The notes under the pieces were generated by a model. The model saw only the letters and a list, made by a program, of their open reading frames with translations, did not search any database and was not told the origin of the DNA. Shown piece by piece: positions 10,486 through 21,889 of a DNA stretch of 41,903 nt (its first letter is position 1; each line of letters begins with the position of its first letter). The position numbers and the translations under genes are program-made. Source of the stretch: Phanerochaete sordida (lineage: Eukaryota > Basidiomycota > Agaricomycetes > Polyporales > Phanerochaetaceae); contig BPQB01000144.1 in the NCBI GenBank assembly GCA_019973155.2, positions 1-41,903 of the forward strand. Direction: 5' to 3'.

Positions 10486-12328
10486 ATTTGGACTGCTTTT
10501 TCCAATAAAATTCTCTTTTCCGCGCGGATGCTGCTCGGCTGCTGTAGAACCCTGGTCATGCAAGTAGATTGACCCTGGACATCATGACAAAGGCCTGTCC
10601 GACGACCCGTGGACGTCGAAGTCGCCGCGCTTCGCGAATCCTAAGTCCATGCGCGTACCCAGGATATGTCGGAAGAGCTCGAGTTCTCCCTCGGCGATGG
10701 CCTGCGCATTTAATTTCTCGTGAGTTCGTGCTTGACCATTCGCTCATGTTCAGCAGGCAGATCCCGGTGGCTGAATGAGTATGATCGCGGCTAGTACGCA
10801 AGCAGCGTCTGTCCTGCCGTTTGAAGCGCATTAACGGGAGAATCACGGTCTCCTTCACGTTATGCACACGGCCTCAGACTGTTTCGCGAGGTGTGTCCTT
10901 CTATCTTCACAGCGTAAATATGCCTTCGCTCACGATACCGCCGCGATAACATAAATTTTCTTTGTTCAGGGAAATCCCGAGATGAGTGCTGAGGACCGGA
11001 CCGACATCGTTCGTTTTCACAACAACGCGCTGCGTGCGGGCTCCGCAACCGCGAAGATCTCGCAGCAGCACGTCGGTGCCGCAAGGATGACGACCCACTG
11101 CGTCGGGATTGGCTCTCCGGTGAATTTCTACCGACTCGGTCGTCAGACGGTGGGTGCTGGTGTGGGTGATGACCATGTTTAGTGGCGCTGAATCTGCAGA
11201 GATCTTCCATGCCGCGGTGGACGTGAGTCTATTCATTTCCTTGGGGAACTTCTCTGGCCTTGACGACGATGTGCATGCGACGCAGCTAATGCATCCGTGT
11301 CCAACGTGCTGATCGCAGCCCAAGTTCGCAGCCTCGACGGGGACAACCTTCCGACTCTCCGGTCAAATGCGCTCTGACTCATTCGCTGCGTCATGAGAGG
11401 ATGTTTAACTGGCGAGGTCTGTCAACCGTTCAGTTTGCTTTTTGTGTCGTGCTCACGGGAGTGCCTCGTGCAGAGCAGCGGTCACGTACAGCCGACGGTG
11501 TGCTCCCTTACGTGGGCATGCCGTGCGGGCCTCAGGGGTCCAGCCTCCTGTCAGATCACCCTCCAGGGTTCGATCCTACCCGACGACTACCTCATGCTAT
11601 GCAGTCCATCACGCATAGGTTCCCCGTCATGCTAGCCGGCGGCCGGCGGCGCTGCTCTAGAGCTGGGTGTCCGCTCGACAGATGTGACTTTATGGCCGCT
11701 CGCGGGTCCGTGATGCAGACGTCGAATTTAACAGGTACCTGGGACCCAATCAGGGGAAAGTCCCGGCCACGGCGCCGACATCGTCACATGCCAAACGGGG
11801 TCCTTCGTGGGTGCCTGCAAGATCGTCGCGGAGTTGGTTGAGAGACGTCGGCTCCACGACTAAGTTCTCTCGCAAGACTACAAGTTCCTCCGGCTCGCTT
11901 GGGAGCTTCCGCACACTCATAATATACATGTTTTTGTCCATGTCGCGTGGCCTGATGGAATGTTTTTGCCGTCTGTTGTGTCCGACCTTCCATACAAGTC
12001 CTCTAGGATCAACCTGGCGTCTCGAGCAGGCAGCCAATCGTGAGGTCGGGTGCCTTGCTGTATGTGCAAGAACTGTTTGACTGATAGCGCAAAGTCAATG
12101 TGCTCTCTCAATGGCCAATAGCAGCCGACGATCAACTGAGTAGAAAAGGTTTTGGGGGCTCGACAGGCAGGTCACTAATACCAAGAAGGAAATTGTCACA
12201 GTACTGCAATACACCGCTATCATGAGGATCGCCCTCTTCACGGCGTACAGGCGTGGGTGTCCGATCCTACGGCAAGAAAACCGGTCAGCGGCCGAGACGA
12301 TGGCAGGAGGAGAGCACTGACCGGCCTG
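10486..12328. other. 1.8-kb region without a supported gene
   Basis: Frames are broken on both strands. A 66-codon + frame at about 10985-11182 (ATG 10985) and a roughly 50-codon minus frame near 10568-10720 look protein-like but match nothing I know and have no flanking exons I could justify. GGTTCGATCC near 11567 resembles a tRNA B box but no cloverleaf forms around it. Confidence 0.4.
10504..10509 (+). terminator. Candidate poly(A) signal of STT3
   Basis: AATAAA lies 19 bp after the STT3 stop codon in a T-rich context. Fungal polyadenylation signals are loose, so this is suggestive only. Confidence 0.35.
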
Positions 12329-12837
12329 TCATGCCCAATCGATGGCGTCTGCGCCGGCCGCCCCAGCGCCCTGTACCTCCGCCTCCCCGGCCGACGCTCG
12401 CGCCGCGCTCAACATCTCGAACTCGTCGTCAGCGAGCCGTCGGAAGTAAATTTGGCCGCCCTGCCACCCGCGCAGCAAGATCTCGAGCTTCTGGAGGTTC
12501 GAGACGTCGCTCAGGTTGCGGAACGGCACCTCGTCATGCGGCCAGCCCTCGATGATAACGTGGTACTTGACGACGATATCCTTCCAGTAGCTCGGCCAGC
12601 GCATGGAGGCGTTGGGGTCCTGGGTAATGGTACCTGTCAGCGTGGAGCGGGCGGTCAGTTCTCCGAGCAGGTAGTGGATATGGTTAGTCTGCACGCACGG
12701 AGAGCTTCTTTAACGATCCGACGGATCTCAGCGCGTGTCTCTGACATCCTTTCACTGTAGCTCCGTCTAGGAATGGCACGGAATTTCGTCTGTTGGGCAG
12801 CGCCCGGATTGTTGGCCGAGCTCGAAGCGCGTGGCAT
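12329..12837 (-). CDS. Small orphan protein of an Agaricomycete-type expanded family
   Basis: Two exons on the minus strand, 12837-12699 and 12633-12329, with a 65-bp GTGCGT...ACAG intron; 147 residues. The first exon is polar and basic (SYSERMSETRAEIRRIVKEAL). The second has MRWPSYWKDIVVKYHVIIEGWPHDEVPF in two blocks (MRWPSYWKDIVVKYHVIIEG, then WPHDEVPFRNLSDV), followed by LQKLEILLRGWQGGQIYFRRL and a short acidic/Ala tail ending DAIDWA. The W-x-x-Y/K...GWP...PF-x-N-x-S-D pattern is one I have seen repeatedly in short uncharacterised proteins, or at the C-terminus of longer ones, in mushroom genomes; its function is unknown to me. The intron restores phase exactly and removes frame conflict, which supports the model. 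Confidence 0.62.
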
Positions 12838-15105
12838 GGTCAAGGGGTAGACGGCTGTCGTGCTCAGACGTTCGGGGACAAGGTGCGCAAAGTCACTGAG
12901 TGTGCTGAGGGTCCCTTGTCCTTGCCCCCGGCCGTGATATATAGGGTTGTTAACTCATTCCGGCCCTACAGATCCTGACCGTGCGTGATCCTTCAGGTAG
13001 CTGGCAGCCGGTGTGCCGCGGTGCCTTTTCCTCTGACAACAGGGGTGCAAACCAGCGCGAAGGAATCTTCTACTCCACACGGCGTGTACGAGGACGCACA
13101 AGAAGAACTTCTTGTGTTAGATCATCCCGTCATGAAATCGATATCGTACCACGTCGGCTCAGTCTCATCAAGGGGAGCCTGTAGCTGCATATGCATTTCG
13201 AGACCTGAGCTTACGGGCCGCAAGGTACACGGCCAGCAACCCGACCGGGCATGCGGACAGGTGAACCTTGAGTACGATCACGGATTGACCCCGACGTCGT
13301 GCGGCCACGTCGTGCCTTGAGGTTATTGCAGGATGAGCTATAACAAGCGTCAGTGGATCTTGCGCGGGAGACCAAAGCCCGCACTCACGTCTACGTAAAG
13401 ACTGAATGCTATCTCGGACGTTGTCCGACACATGAGCAACAATACAGTCCCGTTCAGTTCCGTTCGCCCGACATGGTCTCCGTGTCTGAGAGCGCGGACG
13501 CCCTTGCCCGCGGAGCTTGAGGACAAGGTAGCGGCGTGCTACAAGAAGCACCTCGCGTCGCCGGGTAACCGGGCGCATCGTAAGAACGCCGACCGTGGAC
13601 CTGACCCTGCGCAAGTGGCTCCAACGGCCGTGGAAGCGATGTCGCGCGTACGTACATCAAGTAGTCAGCAGCGCAGCTGGACTGGTCTTGGACTGCTCTC
13701 GAGTGCGCGCGAGAGCGCTCTCGAGCCTTCCCGACCGGACGCCTATAGCCCTGCGGTGCTCGGAGCATGCTGCGTAGGCACCTGATATTCCCATACTATG
13801 AGATCATCCACGGAGATGTACGTAGACGGGCCCTACGGTAAAACTTACTATTGAAAGAAAAACAAAGGCACAGGCGGTGATGTGCACCTGTACATCGGGC
13901 CAAGTCATCATGAGACGTGACGCTCTGACTGCGACTAGCAGAGCCAAGGTGCCTGAAGAGGGAATATATCACCGGCCTTTCCCAACAGACGTCGACGGAC
14001 GGCCTAGGGACAGCGTCAATCTACCAACACAGACGGCACGGGAAGCGGCAACTGGGCGGGTGGAAAAGAGTGCGTCTGTTTCGACCACACGGACCTGAGA
14101 CTTCGTGGCATACGATAAGCTCGGCCAGCGCAGCCATTTATTTGGGAATTCTCGGGCGTAATTAGTCCCAAGAGAGCGGGTTGGCAGCGAACTGAGGCGC
14201 CGTGGGATGCCTAGGAAACCCAGATTGAGATCAAGGAATTGAAATGTGTGATCAACTGGACGCTCTGGTGGAAGGTACCATCTGCGAAGCTCACCGACTG
14301 GGTTCGGGCGCCGCGGTGCCTGCGGGAAAGTATGCGGCGGATGCGGGAATACACCGAGAGGGTGCCTCATGGACCGCGAACATGGGCGGCGGCGCGAGAC
14401 GTCGGCCGCAGGCACAGGGGCCTATCTTCAGCCCTGCAGGCCGTAGAGCGTTGTCTGGGCTGACTGTTCGGTGGACGTGCGCCCGCTCGAGAGCAAATAC
14501 CGACATGCGGCACAGGTTACATCGGCGCTCCGCAGCGCATACGAGCGTGGGATCTAACTCAAGGGCTCAGGGAGGTTAACACCGAAATGAGGATGTGATC
14601 GCTCACCTCAGTTTGGTCGGTCACAGAGTCTGATGACGGCCTCGCTCGCGCTCTCGAGGCGTCCAGATTGGTCCTGCCGCGACGAGGCCTATAGCTTACC
14701 GTGCAGGACCAGTTTTCCGTGAGGCGTGGCGGTGACTGATGCGCATTCTCATGAAAGATCTGGAGAACCTGAGCCAGAGTAACGCGTCTTCAGCCGCTCT
14801 CCGTTTCCTTCCGCAGGACTTCCGTGAAGCACAGCGGCGAAGGCGGCGGTCGTCGCAAAAGGATTCAGGCTCATCCTAACGCCAGAGTTTGGCTGCAAAA
14901 CAAGGGAAATGGTCGTGGAGGACAAGGCGTAAGGGACGCGAAGGCGCTGGGCGCTGGGCCGGCGGCGAAGGTCATCCTGCCCTGAGTCATCGCACCTGAT
15001 CAAGGTGCACTGCTCGCAAGTGCGTCTTAGCTCTCTTTCTAACCGCATGAATGGAAAATCCGGGTGTAATTCGTGCTCATCCTAGTAATACAAAGGTACA
15101 CAACC
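12838..15105. other. 2.3-kb region without a supported gene
   Basis: No recognisable coding sequence. Two moderately protein-like + frames (13432-13785 and 14244-14579) lack family motifs and partner exons. A 14-bp perfect palindrome, CGAGAGCGCTCTCG, at 13710-13723 sits beside a second CTCTCGAG at 13696-13703. A similar word, CGCTCTCGAGGC, followed by GGCCTATAGC, recurs near 14650-14693, hinting at an old diverged repeat. Confidence 0.35.
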
Positions 15106-16631
15106 TCACAACTCATCTTTCGCACGCGCAGCGTCAGCCTCCGCGCTCGGCCTGCTCGTGCCTGTCGCCTGCGCAGACTCGGCCTGCGCCGCGACGGTGA
15201 GAGGTTCGGGCGAGGCAGCCGGAGTGCCTGGCGGCGTAGCAGTCTGGGGCTGGCCCGACGACGAAGCTGCCTCGAAAGGCGTGCCCTGAGCAGTCGCCGC
15301 CATTTGGCCGGCCTTCGCGCTCTCGCTTTCGGCCTGCTGCTGGTGCTTGAGTATCTTGTGTATCGGATCTTCAGGCTTCGCCTCCTCCTTCTTCGGCACA
15401 TCGCCCATCATGCCCGGGTACCCGTCGTGCCCGGGGCCATGAGGGTTGTATCCAGACAGGACCGCTTTCTCGAAGTCGATTAGGTCATTGAAGCCGCCGT
15501 GGGCGAGAGCTATCCGCTGCGCCTCCTGCCGCCGCTGGATCTCGAGCTCCTTCTCGTCGGGGACGAACTCCTCGTTCTTGGCTTCTTCGTTTGCGGTGCG
15601 CAGATCCGCAGTGCCGTCGATCACGGAGTCAAAGAACTTGGACAAGGAGTCGAACTTTTGAAGGCCTATCAATCAAAGTGAGGGTCAGATGACCGCTGCT
15701 CGGCCTCTGGGACAAATAATGGATTACTGTACCTTCGTAGACCACGTAGTCCATTGAGCCCGCCGGGTAGAACATCACCTTGGAGGACCCCCACTTGCTC
15801 TTCTCGAAGCCCATCTTCTCCGAGCTACGGCCCTGGCGGTCTCGGTGGACAGAGAACTTGAAGTTGTCCTTGTACTTGTTGCCCAGCACCTGCCAGAGGA
15901 TAGGGATATGCTTGCCGTTGTTAAGCAAGAAAGCGCGGCCCTTGTCCTTGTTCTGCGGCAGAGCGTCAGGTGCGAAGGGAGATTCGGCGATCGGAGCACG
16001 CACCTCCTCGAGCCAAGGCGTAATTTCGTCGAAATTGTACAGCTTCTTCACACCGTGGGGTATATTCCGGGTGACCCAGTAGTATATTGCGCTCGCCCCG
16101 CGCTCTCCGTGGGTGTACTCAAGCGGCTTCACACGGCCACCACGAGGGAAGAGCTAGGTATCGCGCGCGTCAGGTCCAAAGTGGGCGACGTGACGAGACA
16201 CAAGGACGTACCTTGATGGTGGGGAAGCCCTTGACACCTTGCTCAGCGCACAGACGCTTGTTCTTGGCGTTGTCGCAGTCTACGGCGTAGGTGGGGACAA
16301 GGGGGTAGAGCCCGAGGGCTGCCTTGCTGTATTCGGGCACGAGCCGTTGACAGTGCTACGACGGCGTAAGCTTCGAGGGCAACGGTAACGCAGTATGTAC
16401 ACGTACACCACACCAAGGCGCGACGAAGGCAACAACTTGAGTGACCTACGTGAGAAGATCTTAGCTCGACGCTCTGGAGCGAGAAATATAGCGGCGTACG
16501 TTCTGCTTCATAGCTTTCCTGAACCCTTTCGCGTCGAGCATCTTCACCGTCGAGTCTTCCGGGAACATGCCCGCCTGCACGAACGCAGGGGCCAACGCCA
16601 GTGTCAGAGCAAGGATCCGGGGGAGCAGCAT
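15106..16631 (-). CDS. ER protein disulfide isomerase, MPD1-like, with KDEL tail
   Basis: Thiol-disulfide oxidoreductase of the ER lumen. Five exons: 16631-16500, 16445-16407, 16355-16212, 16153-15733, 15665-15106; introns 54, 51, 58 and 67 bp, all GT-AG; 431 residues. Signal peptide MLLPRILALTLALAPAFVQA, then one thioredoxin domain (about residues 25-145) with active site APWCGHC (C56, C59) and cis-proline P102 in GFPTIK. A second, redox-inactive thioredoxin-like region follows (LNNGKHIPILWQVLGNKYKD), then an Ala/Ser/Pro/Gln-rich linker, and the protein ends in KDEL. The single catalytic domain suggests the Mpd1/P5-type branch rather than classical four-domain PDI. The second intron splits the active site between Gly57 and His58. 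Functionally it fits with STT3 upstream, both acting on secretory glycoproteins, but the two are not co-transcribed. Confidence 0.88.
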
Positions 16632-18034
16632 GGTCGCGGTAGAGGAGTGTGTCGGACGAAGATGGAAGGAACGAGACTTATAGCCACCCTCAGGCGGTAC
16701 AACGCTGACGTGGCTGATGCAGCGGAGGCGTATTTCCCACCGTACCGGTCCTGCACTCGAGGTCGCCGACGGCCATGATGAGTTTCCATGGCTCCTCGTC
16801 GACGTCGGCACCCACGAATATCCAGACTTGAGAGCGGTAGATGGTACGCGTGAGAAGCGAGGTCAGTACCCGAGCACTGCTCGCTGCCTTCGGCGTTTAC
16901 CGCCATGCACCTGGTTCCCACCACCACCATCCTCAGCCTTGGTTTACTTGTATCGCTCCTGCATCCTTCACACGTATAGCCAGCATATCCAATACGAAGG
17001 ACGTGTCCAATGTAGCCTGTACGATTGGCCACGTAGCGAAAAGAGAGTACTAGCCGTCGACTGGCGGCAGCTCTCACGAATTGCGGTCCCGCCCGTCTCG
17101 CGGAAGCGAAATCGAGGACAGAGCGAGTTGTGGGGTCGTGAAGGCATGCCATGGTGCGCTAGGGCTTCTTACACGTGTGGTGTTTCTCAACGAGGGGCTT
17201 GGGTCGCTTTTCAGGCCGTCTCGGATCAGCGTGCCGTTGGGTGTAGTGCCGTGACGCTACTAAGGGCTTTGCGACCGGCGCACACTTGACGAACCAATAC
17301 TCTGGCCTGCGAAAACGCTCAGCGTGCAATAGCCCAAGGAACAGCCACGTCTGTGTAGTCTTCGAGCACTCTGGCGACATCACGACTCCACCTTCCCACC
17401 TGCGTCCAGAGACCAGCTACACCCCGGATGTCTTCGCTGCTACTGGTCTTCCGCACACGGCCCTGCTCAGGGTTCAGAACGCTTCCAAGTATGCGACTTT
17501 CTCGCGGAAGAACTGAGGTCAAATGTCGCAGACTGTGCCGTCAGAGGAACCGTGCGTGTGTCGCAAGCAAATCACAGCGTGCGTTTATCGTGTCTTCGTC
17601 TTGTCCTCGCCTTTAACTGACGTGCATGCCCTGGGCAAATTTCTAGACAATATACCAGGCAGCACATGCAGCAAAGCTTCTGTGAATGTGACGTCCACTC
17701 CGACGAACGCGAGCAGGGAATGTAGGTTCCGTACATTGCTTGTCGCCGTGCCACTTGTTCTGTTACTAGAGGGTCTTTCAACGGAGCGGATTCAGCCATA
17801 ATATGAAAGAATAATCGTGCGAATGTCGGGAAAGGCTGTCCGGTGACCCGCCAGTGTCTATCTTCGTCTCCACGTGTCTTCTGTTGACCATCGTGCGTTC
17901 GCGGCGTGGATTCAATGAGGCAGAAGCGTCAGGTGCGCATTGCTCGCTTTAAGCCTGCTGCCCGTGCTGACGCACGCATTCCTTTCTCCCTCGAACCCCG
18001 ACCACTACATCACGGGCTGGACTCGACCGCGACT
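16632..18034. other. 1.4-kb region without a supported gene
   Basis: PDI promoter on the left and RanBD-gene promoter on the right (CACGTG near 17873). Open frames on both strands at 17160-17800 look mildly protein-like, for example + 17286-17516 and 17523-17801, the latter ending in a hydrophobic stretch. They overlap antisense to each other, match nothing known and cannot be joined by convincing introns. Confidence 0.35.
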
Positions 18035-19829
18035 ATGTTCCAGCTGTACGACTTCAATATCGTCTATTGTGCGATCGCCACAGTGTCTGCGGCTGTGGGA
18101 TATCAGTACACGCGGCGGCGTTCGGAGAGATCCAGGGGCTCTACCCGGTACGTCTCCGTACTTTCACACAGGGCTCAGAGAGTTCTGAGTGTCGCCCAAA
18201 CGCTCCTCTAGATCTTTCGAGTTGCGTCTACCCTCGTATACGCTATCGAAACGGCGGAACAGCGACGCTAGCCAAGCCCTGTCAGACGTATCAGCCACCA
18301 CCGAGAGCGACAGCTCCGATGACTTGTCGGAAGATAGCCCGATGCCTGCTGTCTTCGAGCCTGTGAGTAGATGATCATCGTACTGGTTCCCCGACCGTTC
18401 GTTGACCGGAGCGACTGTCTGCCTTCTAGATAAGCGACGTCACCGAGCCAGGGTCTCTCAAAAGGAAGGTCAGAGACGACGACGACGTCAATGTCAATGT
18501 AGCCGCTATACTGTTTCCGACATCGATTAGCAATGCTCACCGAGCTTCTAGACCTCCGGCTCTCCGCAGAGCGAGACTGCTCTGGTACGAGCCGCCGCTC
18601 ATCTGACCCTGCATCAGCTCATCGCCCCCACAGGAGCCGTCGCCCGAGCCACCGCGGAAGCGCTGCCGGACGCCGTCGAAAGACGAGAAGGCCGCAGAAC
18701 CAGCCACTCTCCGCGGGCAAAGCGAGTGGCAGACGGACGTAATCAGCTTGTCTGCACGCGCTGCCCACGCGTCTGAGGCCATGAATAGCGTTTCTCCCGC
18801 GCCGACGGTACGTGTGCCTATCTGTCACTCAGCTGACCATCGCTGAACTGACGGTTTTAGGGTGCGCCTTTGGCGCGTGCCAGGCCGGCGGCCATGCCCT
18901 CGTCGTTCACCGTGCCAGCGGTTAGTGCGATCGTCATTTCACACGTCACATCCGCCGAGCCTGAGCGTCCCTGTGTGCAGTGCAAGCCGTCAGACGCCTT
19001 TGCGGCGTTCGCAGGCACCGCGTCCGCGTTTGCCGCCGCGCAGGCCGGGCAGCAGCCTGCATGGTACCGCGGTGGTGCTGGGCCTGCGGTCGCGGAGTCG
19101 ACGGAAGACCCGTCTGCCCCGTCGAGCACAGCCGCATCTGATAGCATGCCGGAGAGTGCTGTCCGTGACGAGGTCTGGCAGCCCAATGCGGCGGTCGCCC
19201 TCCCGGCGGGCTCGCCTGAAGACGACCCCCTCGCCGCCTCCGCATGGACGAAGAGCACACACGTTGGTAAGTGAGTTTGCCGTACGTCCAGCGTGCCGTG
19301 ACTGACCCCCGTATCAAGTTGTCACTGGCGAAGAGGACGAAGATGTCAAGGTGGAGCTCAAGGGTGCAAAGCTCTTCGTCAAACGTGGTAGCGGCGACTT
19401 TACCACGGCCATGATAGGGCACATGAAGCTACTCTCGCACAGGGCGGACAAGTCGGAACGCTTAGGTATGTCCGCCATGTGCACCCTCGCCTTCTTTGTT
19501 CAGTGTTCACAAGTTTGTGTTCAGTGTTCCGACGCGAACCCGTGTGGAAGGTCTCAATGAGCGTGGGGCTGTGCCCTGCAGTCAGGTGTTCCTTTGACGA
19601 GGACCAAGGCATCCTGCGTGTGACTTTGAAGGAGACGATCTCGGACATTGGGCCGGCCGCTGACCAGCAGGTCGTGCTGTACGCGCTGAAGGCAAGTCGC
19701 CGAACATTACTGAAAGTGGGATGAAACGTCTGACGCTATGGGCAGAGGGGGCGTGTACCTCGCGACGAGTTCGCCGCGTTCGCCCAGGAAGTCGTGCGGA
19801 GCTCGCTGGCCGTGACCACCCTCGCTTAG
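18035..19829 (+). CDS. Ran-binding-domain (RanBD1) protein, RanBP3/Yrb2-like
   Basis: Likely binds Ran-GTP and acts in nuclear transport. Exons 18035-18147, 18212-18362, 18430-18498 (donor uncertain, see below), 18552-18584, 18634-18807, 18861-19266, 19319-19465, 19525-19691, 19746-19829; about 447 residues. Basic patches (SLKRK, PRKRCR) could be nuclear signals. The C-terminal RanBD (from about residue 316) has VTGEEDEDVKVELKGAKLF, GDFTTAMIGHMKLLSHR, then FRREPVWKVSMSVGL and a final helix (RDEFAAFAQEVVRSSL). Odd points: the N-terminus contains a hydrophobic segment (IVYCAIATVSAAVGY) followed by Arg residues; the last intron is GC-AG (donor AAG|GCAAGT at 19692, acceptor ending 19745); exon 3 can end at 18498 or 18468, both in phase. 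FG repeats are not evident, unlike typical Yrb2/Nup50. Confidence 0.78.
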
Positions 19830-21773
19830 AGCGATCAGGCGGACGTTCTATGTGCACATGAGATCGGTGCGGTCGCCACCCTTCGAGTACGGCATGCAAA
19901 CCATGGCAAGTCCAGCAAAAGAGGCATGTCCGATTCCTGTCCGGGATGCAGGCAGACTGGACAGCTTGCGGCGACGGACGGCCGCGCCTTGTACTTAGCA
20001 TACTACTGGCCCCGGAGGCTACATCACTAGTGCTTGTTCCAGGCATGATAACTATGTATCTATATGTATACTGTACCTACGATAATATGCTTTTTACAGC
20101 CATGAATTTGGATTGCGTGCATGTGGGCGAATAAACTATTGTGAGCAGAAATCGGGAAAAATAGATATTTAGACCCGTAGGTCTACCATTCCGAAAACAG
20201 CGCGCCGTCCTTGTGCAGAGGATACGCTACTCTTCTCTGTCTCGTTCCAATTTTTGTATGTCATAATACTGACGACGTGTGGGAACCGGTCGAGCGCTGC
20301 GCGTCTCGCATTTCGTCCAACCCGCGGGTGAGCGCCGAGCGCTTGCGCGACGGCTCGCTGCCGGCGCCGCCATCACAGGCTCGGCTCGACAAGCTTCTTC
20401 TGACACAACTCCTCATCGTACGCGCAAACAAATTTCAACCAGTAGTCACGACTGCAACCGTAAAGACATACGTTGGGCTCGATTTTTTGCGGGTGCAAGG
20501 GCTCGGCCGGTACTTTCAGCTTCTCGCCCGTTATGCTGGGCGCAAATTGCGCCGACGTCTGAGGTGGTGCATCGAAAGAGTGATCGAGACGCTGTGTGGG
20601 CGTTGGTGGGCGCATAGTTGAGGCTGATGAATATGCGATCCAGCTCGATTGCCTCCGATTCACGACGCCTTCCCTTTTAAGCCAAAGGAGGGCGCATCAG
20701 AGCGCCACCCGCCCGTTTGTCGCCTAACCAAGCAGGTTACTCCCACGGACAGCCCATGCTCATTTTCCTGGCCCTTTCTGCCATCGTCCTCAGTCTGCAA
20801 CAAGGGTATGAACGTCTGGAGAGGGTACACAAAAAGATGGTTTTGAGTACCAACCTTATTATTCAGCTTCTGTCACTCATGCTATATTTCCAACCTCCCG
20901 GTACAGGCCGGCCGGTTCACGCAGATAAAGCTGGATAGCGGACTGGTCACTCATATTATGCGCTTGGCGAACTATATTGATCACAAATGGCTATCTCATA
21001 ATTTTAGAGCATCAAAGCTTGCGCACATGATGTTGAATTTTACGTGATCCAAACGCCACGATGGTATAGATCGTGCTCAGCGTAATCGAGCGTAAACACC
21101 AGCATAGTACCACTGCGCCGAAACCTACCCGATGACAATTTACGAGCGAATGAAGGCTGCGATGGTTCTCGTCGACATACTGACAATCCTACCGATCTTC
21201 CTGAGCGTGCATCCCCTTTAGTACGATTTAAGCTATATCCCCGCTAGGCAGCTACTACATTCACGGATGCCAGACTTGCTTCTTAGTCACCTTCGGCGCA
21301 GCATGACCGCGGAGATCACTGTGAATGAAGACATGCGTGCCGTACAATACGTTAAGGCAGGTGTCACTCATGCCGTCAGTGCTGCAAGATGCGACCAAGC
21401 CAGGACACATCCGCGCCTTCGCCGCCCGGCACACTCCGCTCTGCACTCGGGTGTCGCGGTAACTGCGCGGTCTTCGAAGGACGGAGAACACGCGTGATTG
21501 CCTAATTTTTCATACATTGTGTGTGATCCGCGAAGCGAGCTCAAGTCCGCCAACATGCGTTGTCAAAACTTGCGCCCCTCTTGCCCTGGCCTTCTACCGG
21601 AATGGCCTTCGAACTTCGAAGTGGTCGCATCTCCGTTTGGCAAGACCTTTAGCATTCATAAAATTGCACGTCTCACGCACGCATCTTATATGCGAAGTAA
21701 GGGAACGAAGAGATATGAACGATTCGGACATGTTCGCGTCGAAGGGGCGAGGTGGATGGAGGGTATTCACGAG
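19830..21773. other. 1.9-kb region without a supported gene
   Basis: AT-rich tracts near 20040-20180 and 20950-21060 suggest transcript ends or decayed sequence. A minus-strand 96-codon frame at 20373-20663 (with CLYGCSRDYWLKF) looks protein-like but I recognise no family and find no flanking exons. Confidence 0.35.
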
Positions 21774-21795
21774 CCTGCCCTAAAGACATCACGTG
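21774..21795 (+). promoter_or_regulatory. Telobox/E-box module upstream of gene A
   Basis: CCTGCCCTAA, spacer AGACA, TCACGTG, on the + strand, 95 bp before the ATG of F-box-like gene A. The spacing and both halves match the copies at genes B and D and at RNASEH2C. Confidence 0.6.
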
Positions 21796-21889
21796 TCCTG
21801 CGCTAAAGCGCGTCCGTCGCCGCACAGTTTGTCCCTGCCCTTACCCTCCTCCTATCAAACCATTCGCGTCTTGTGCTATACGCTGCATC

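Noticed and set aside
10568..10720. Minus-strand frame of about 50 codons with a helical, charged composition (GELELFRHILGTRMDLGF)
   Set aside because: No start codon in frame and no upstream exon with matching phase; no family recognised.
11540..11600. GGTTCGATCC, resembling a tRNA B box
   Set aside because: The flanking bases do not form a T-stem, and no A box or acceptor stem is present at the right distance.
17286..17801. Overlapping sense and antisense frames, one with a hydrophobic C-terminal stretch
   Set aside because: Both strands look equally coding and neither gives a joined gene model.
20373..20663. Minus-strand 96-codon frame with two CxxxC-like spacings
   Set aside because: Protein-like but with no recognised family, no adjacent exons and no promoter signal; antisense frames are also open.
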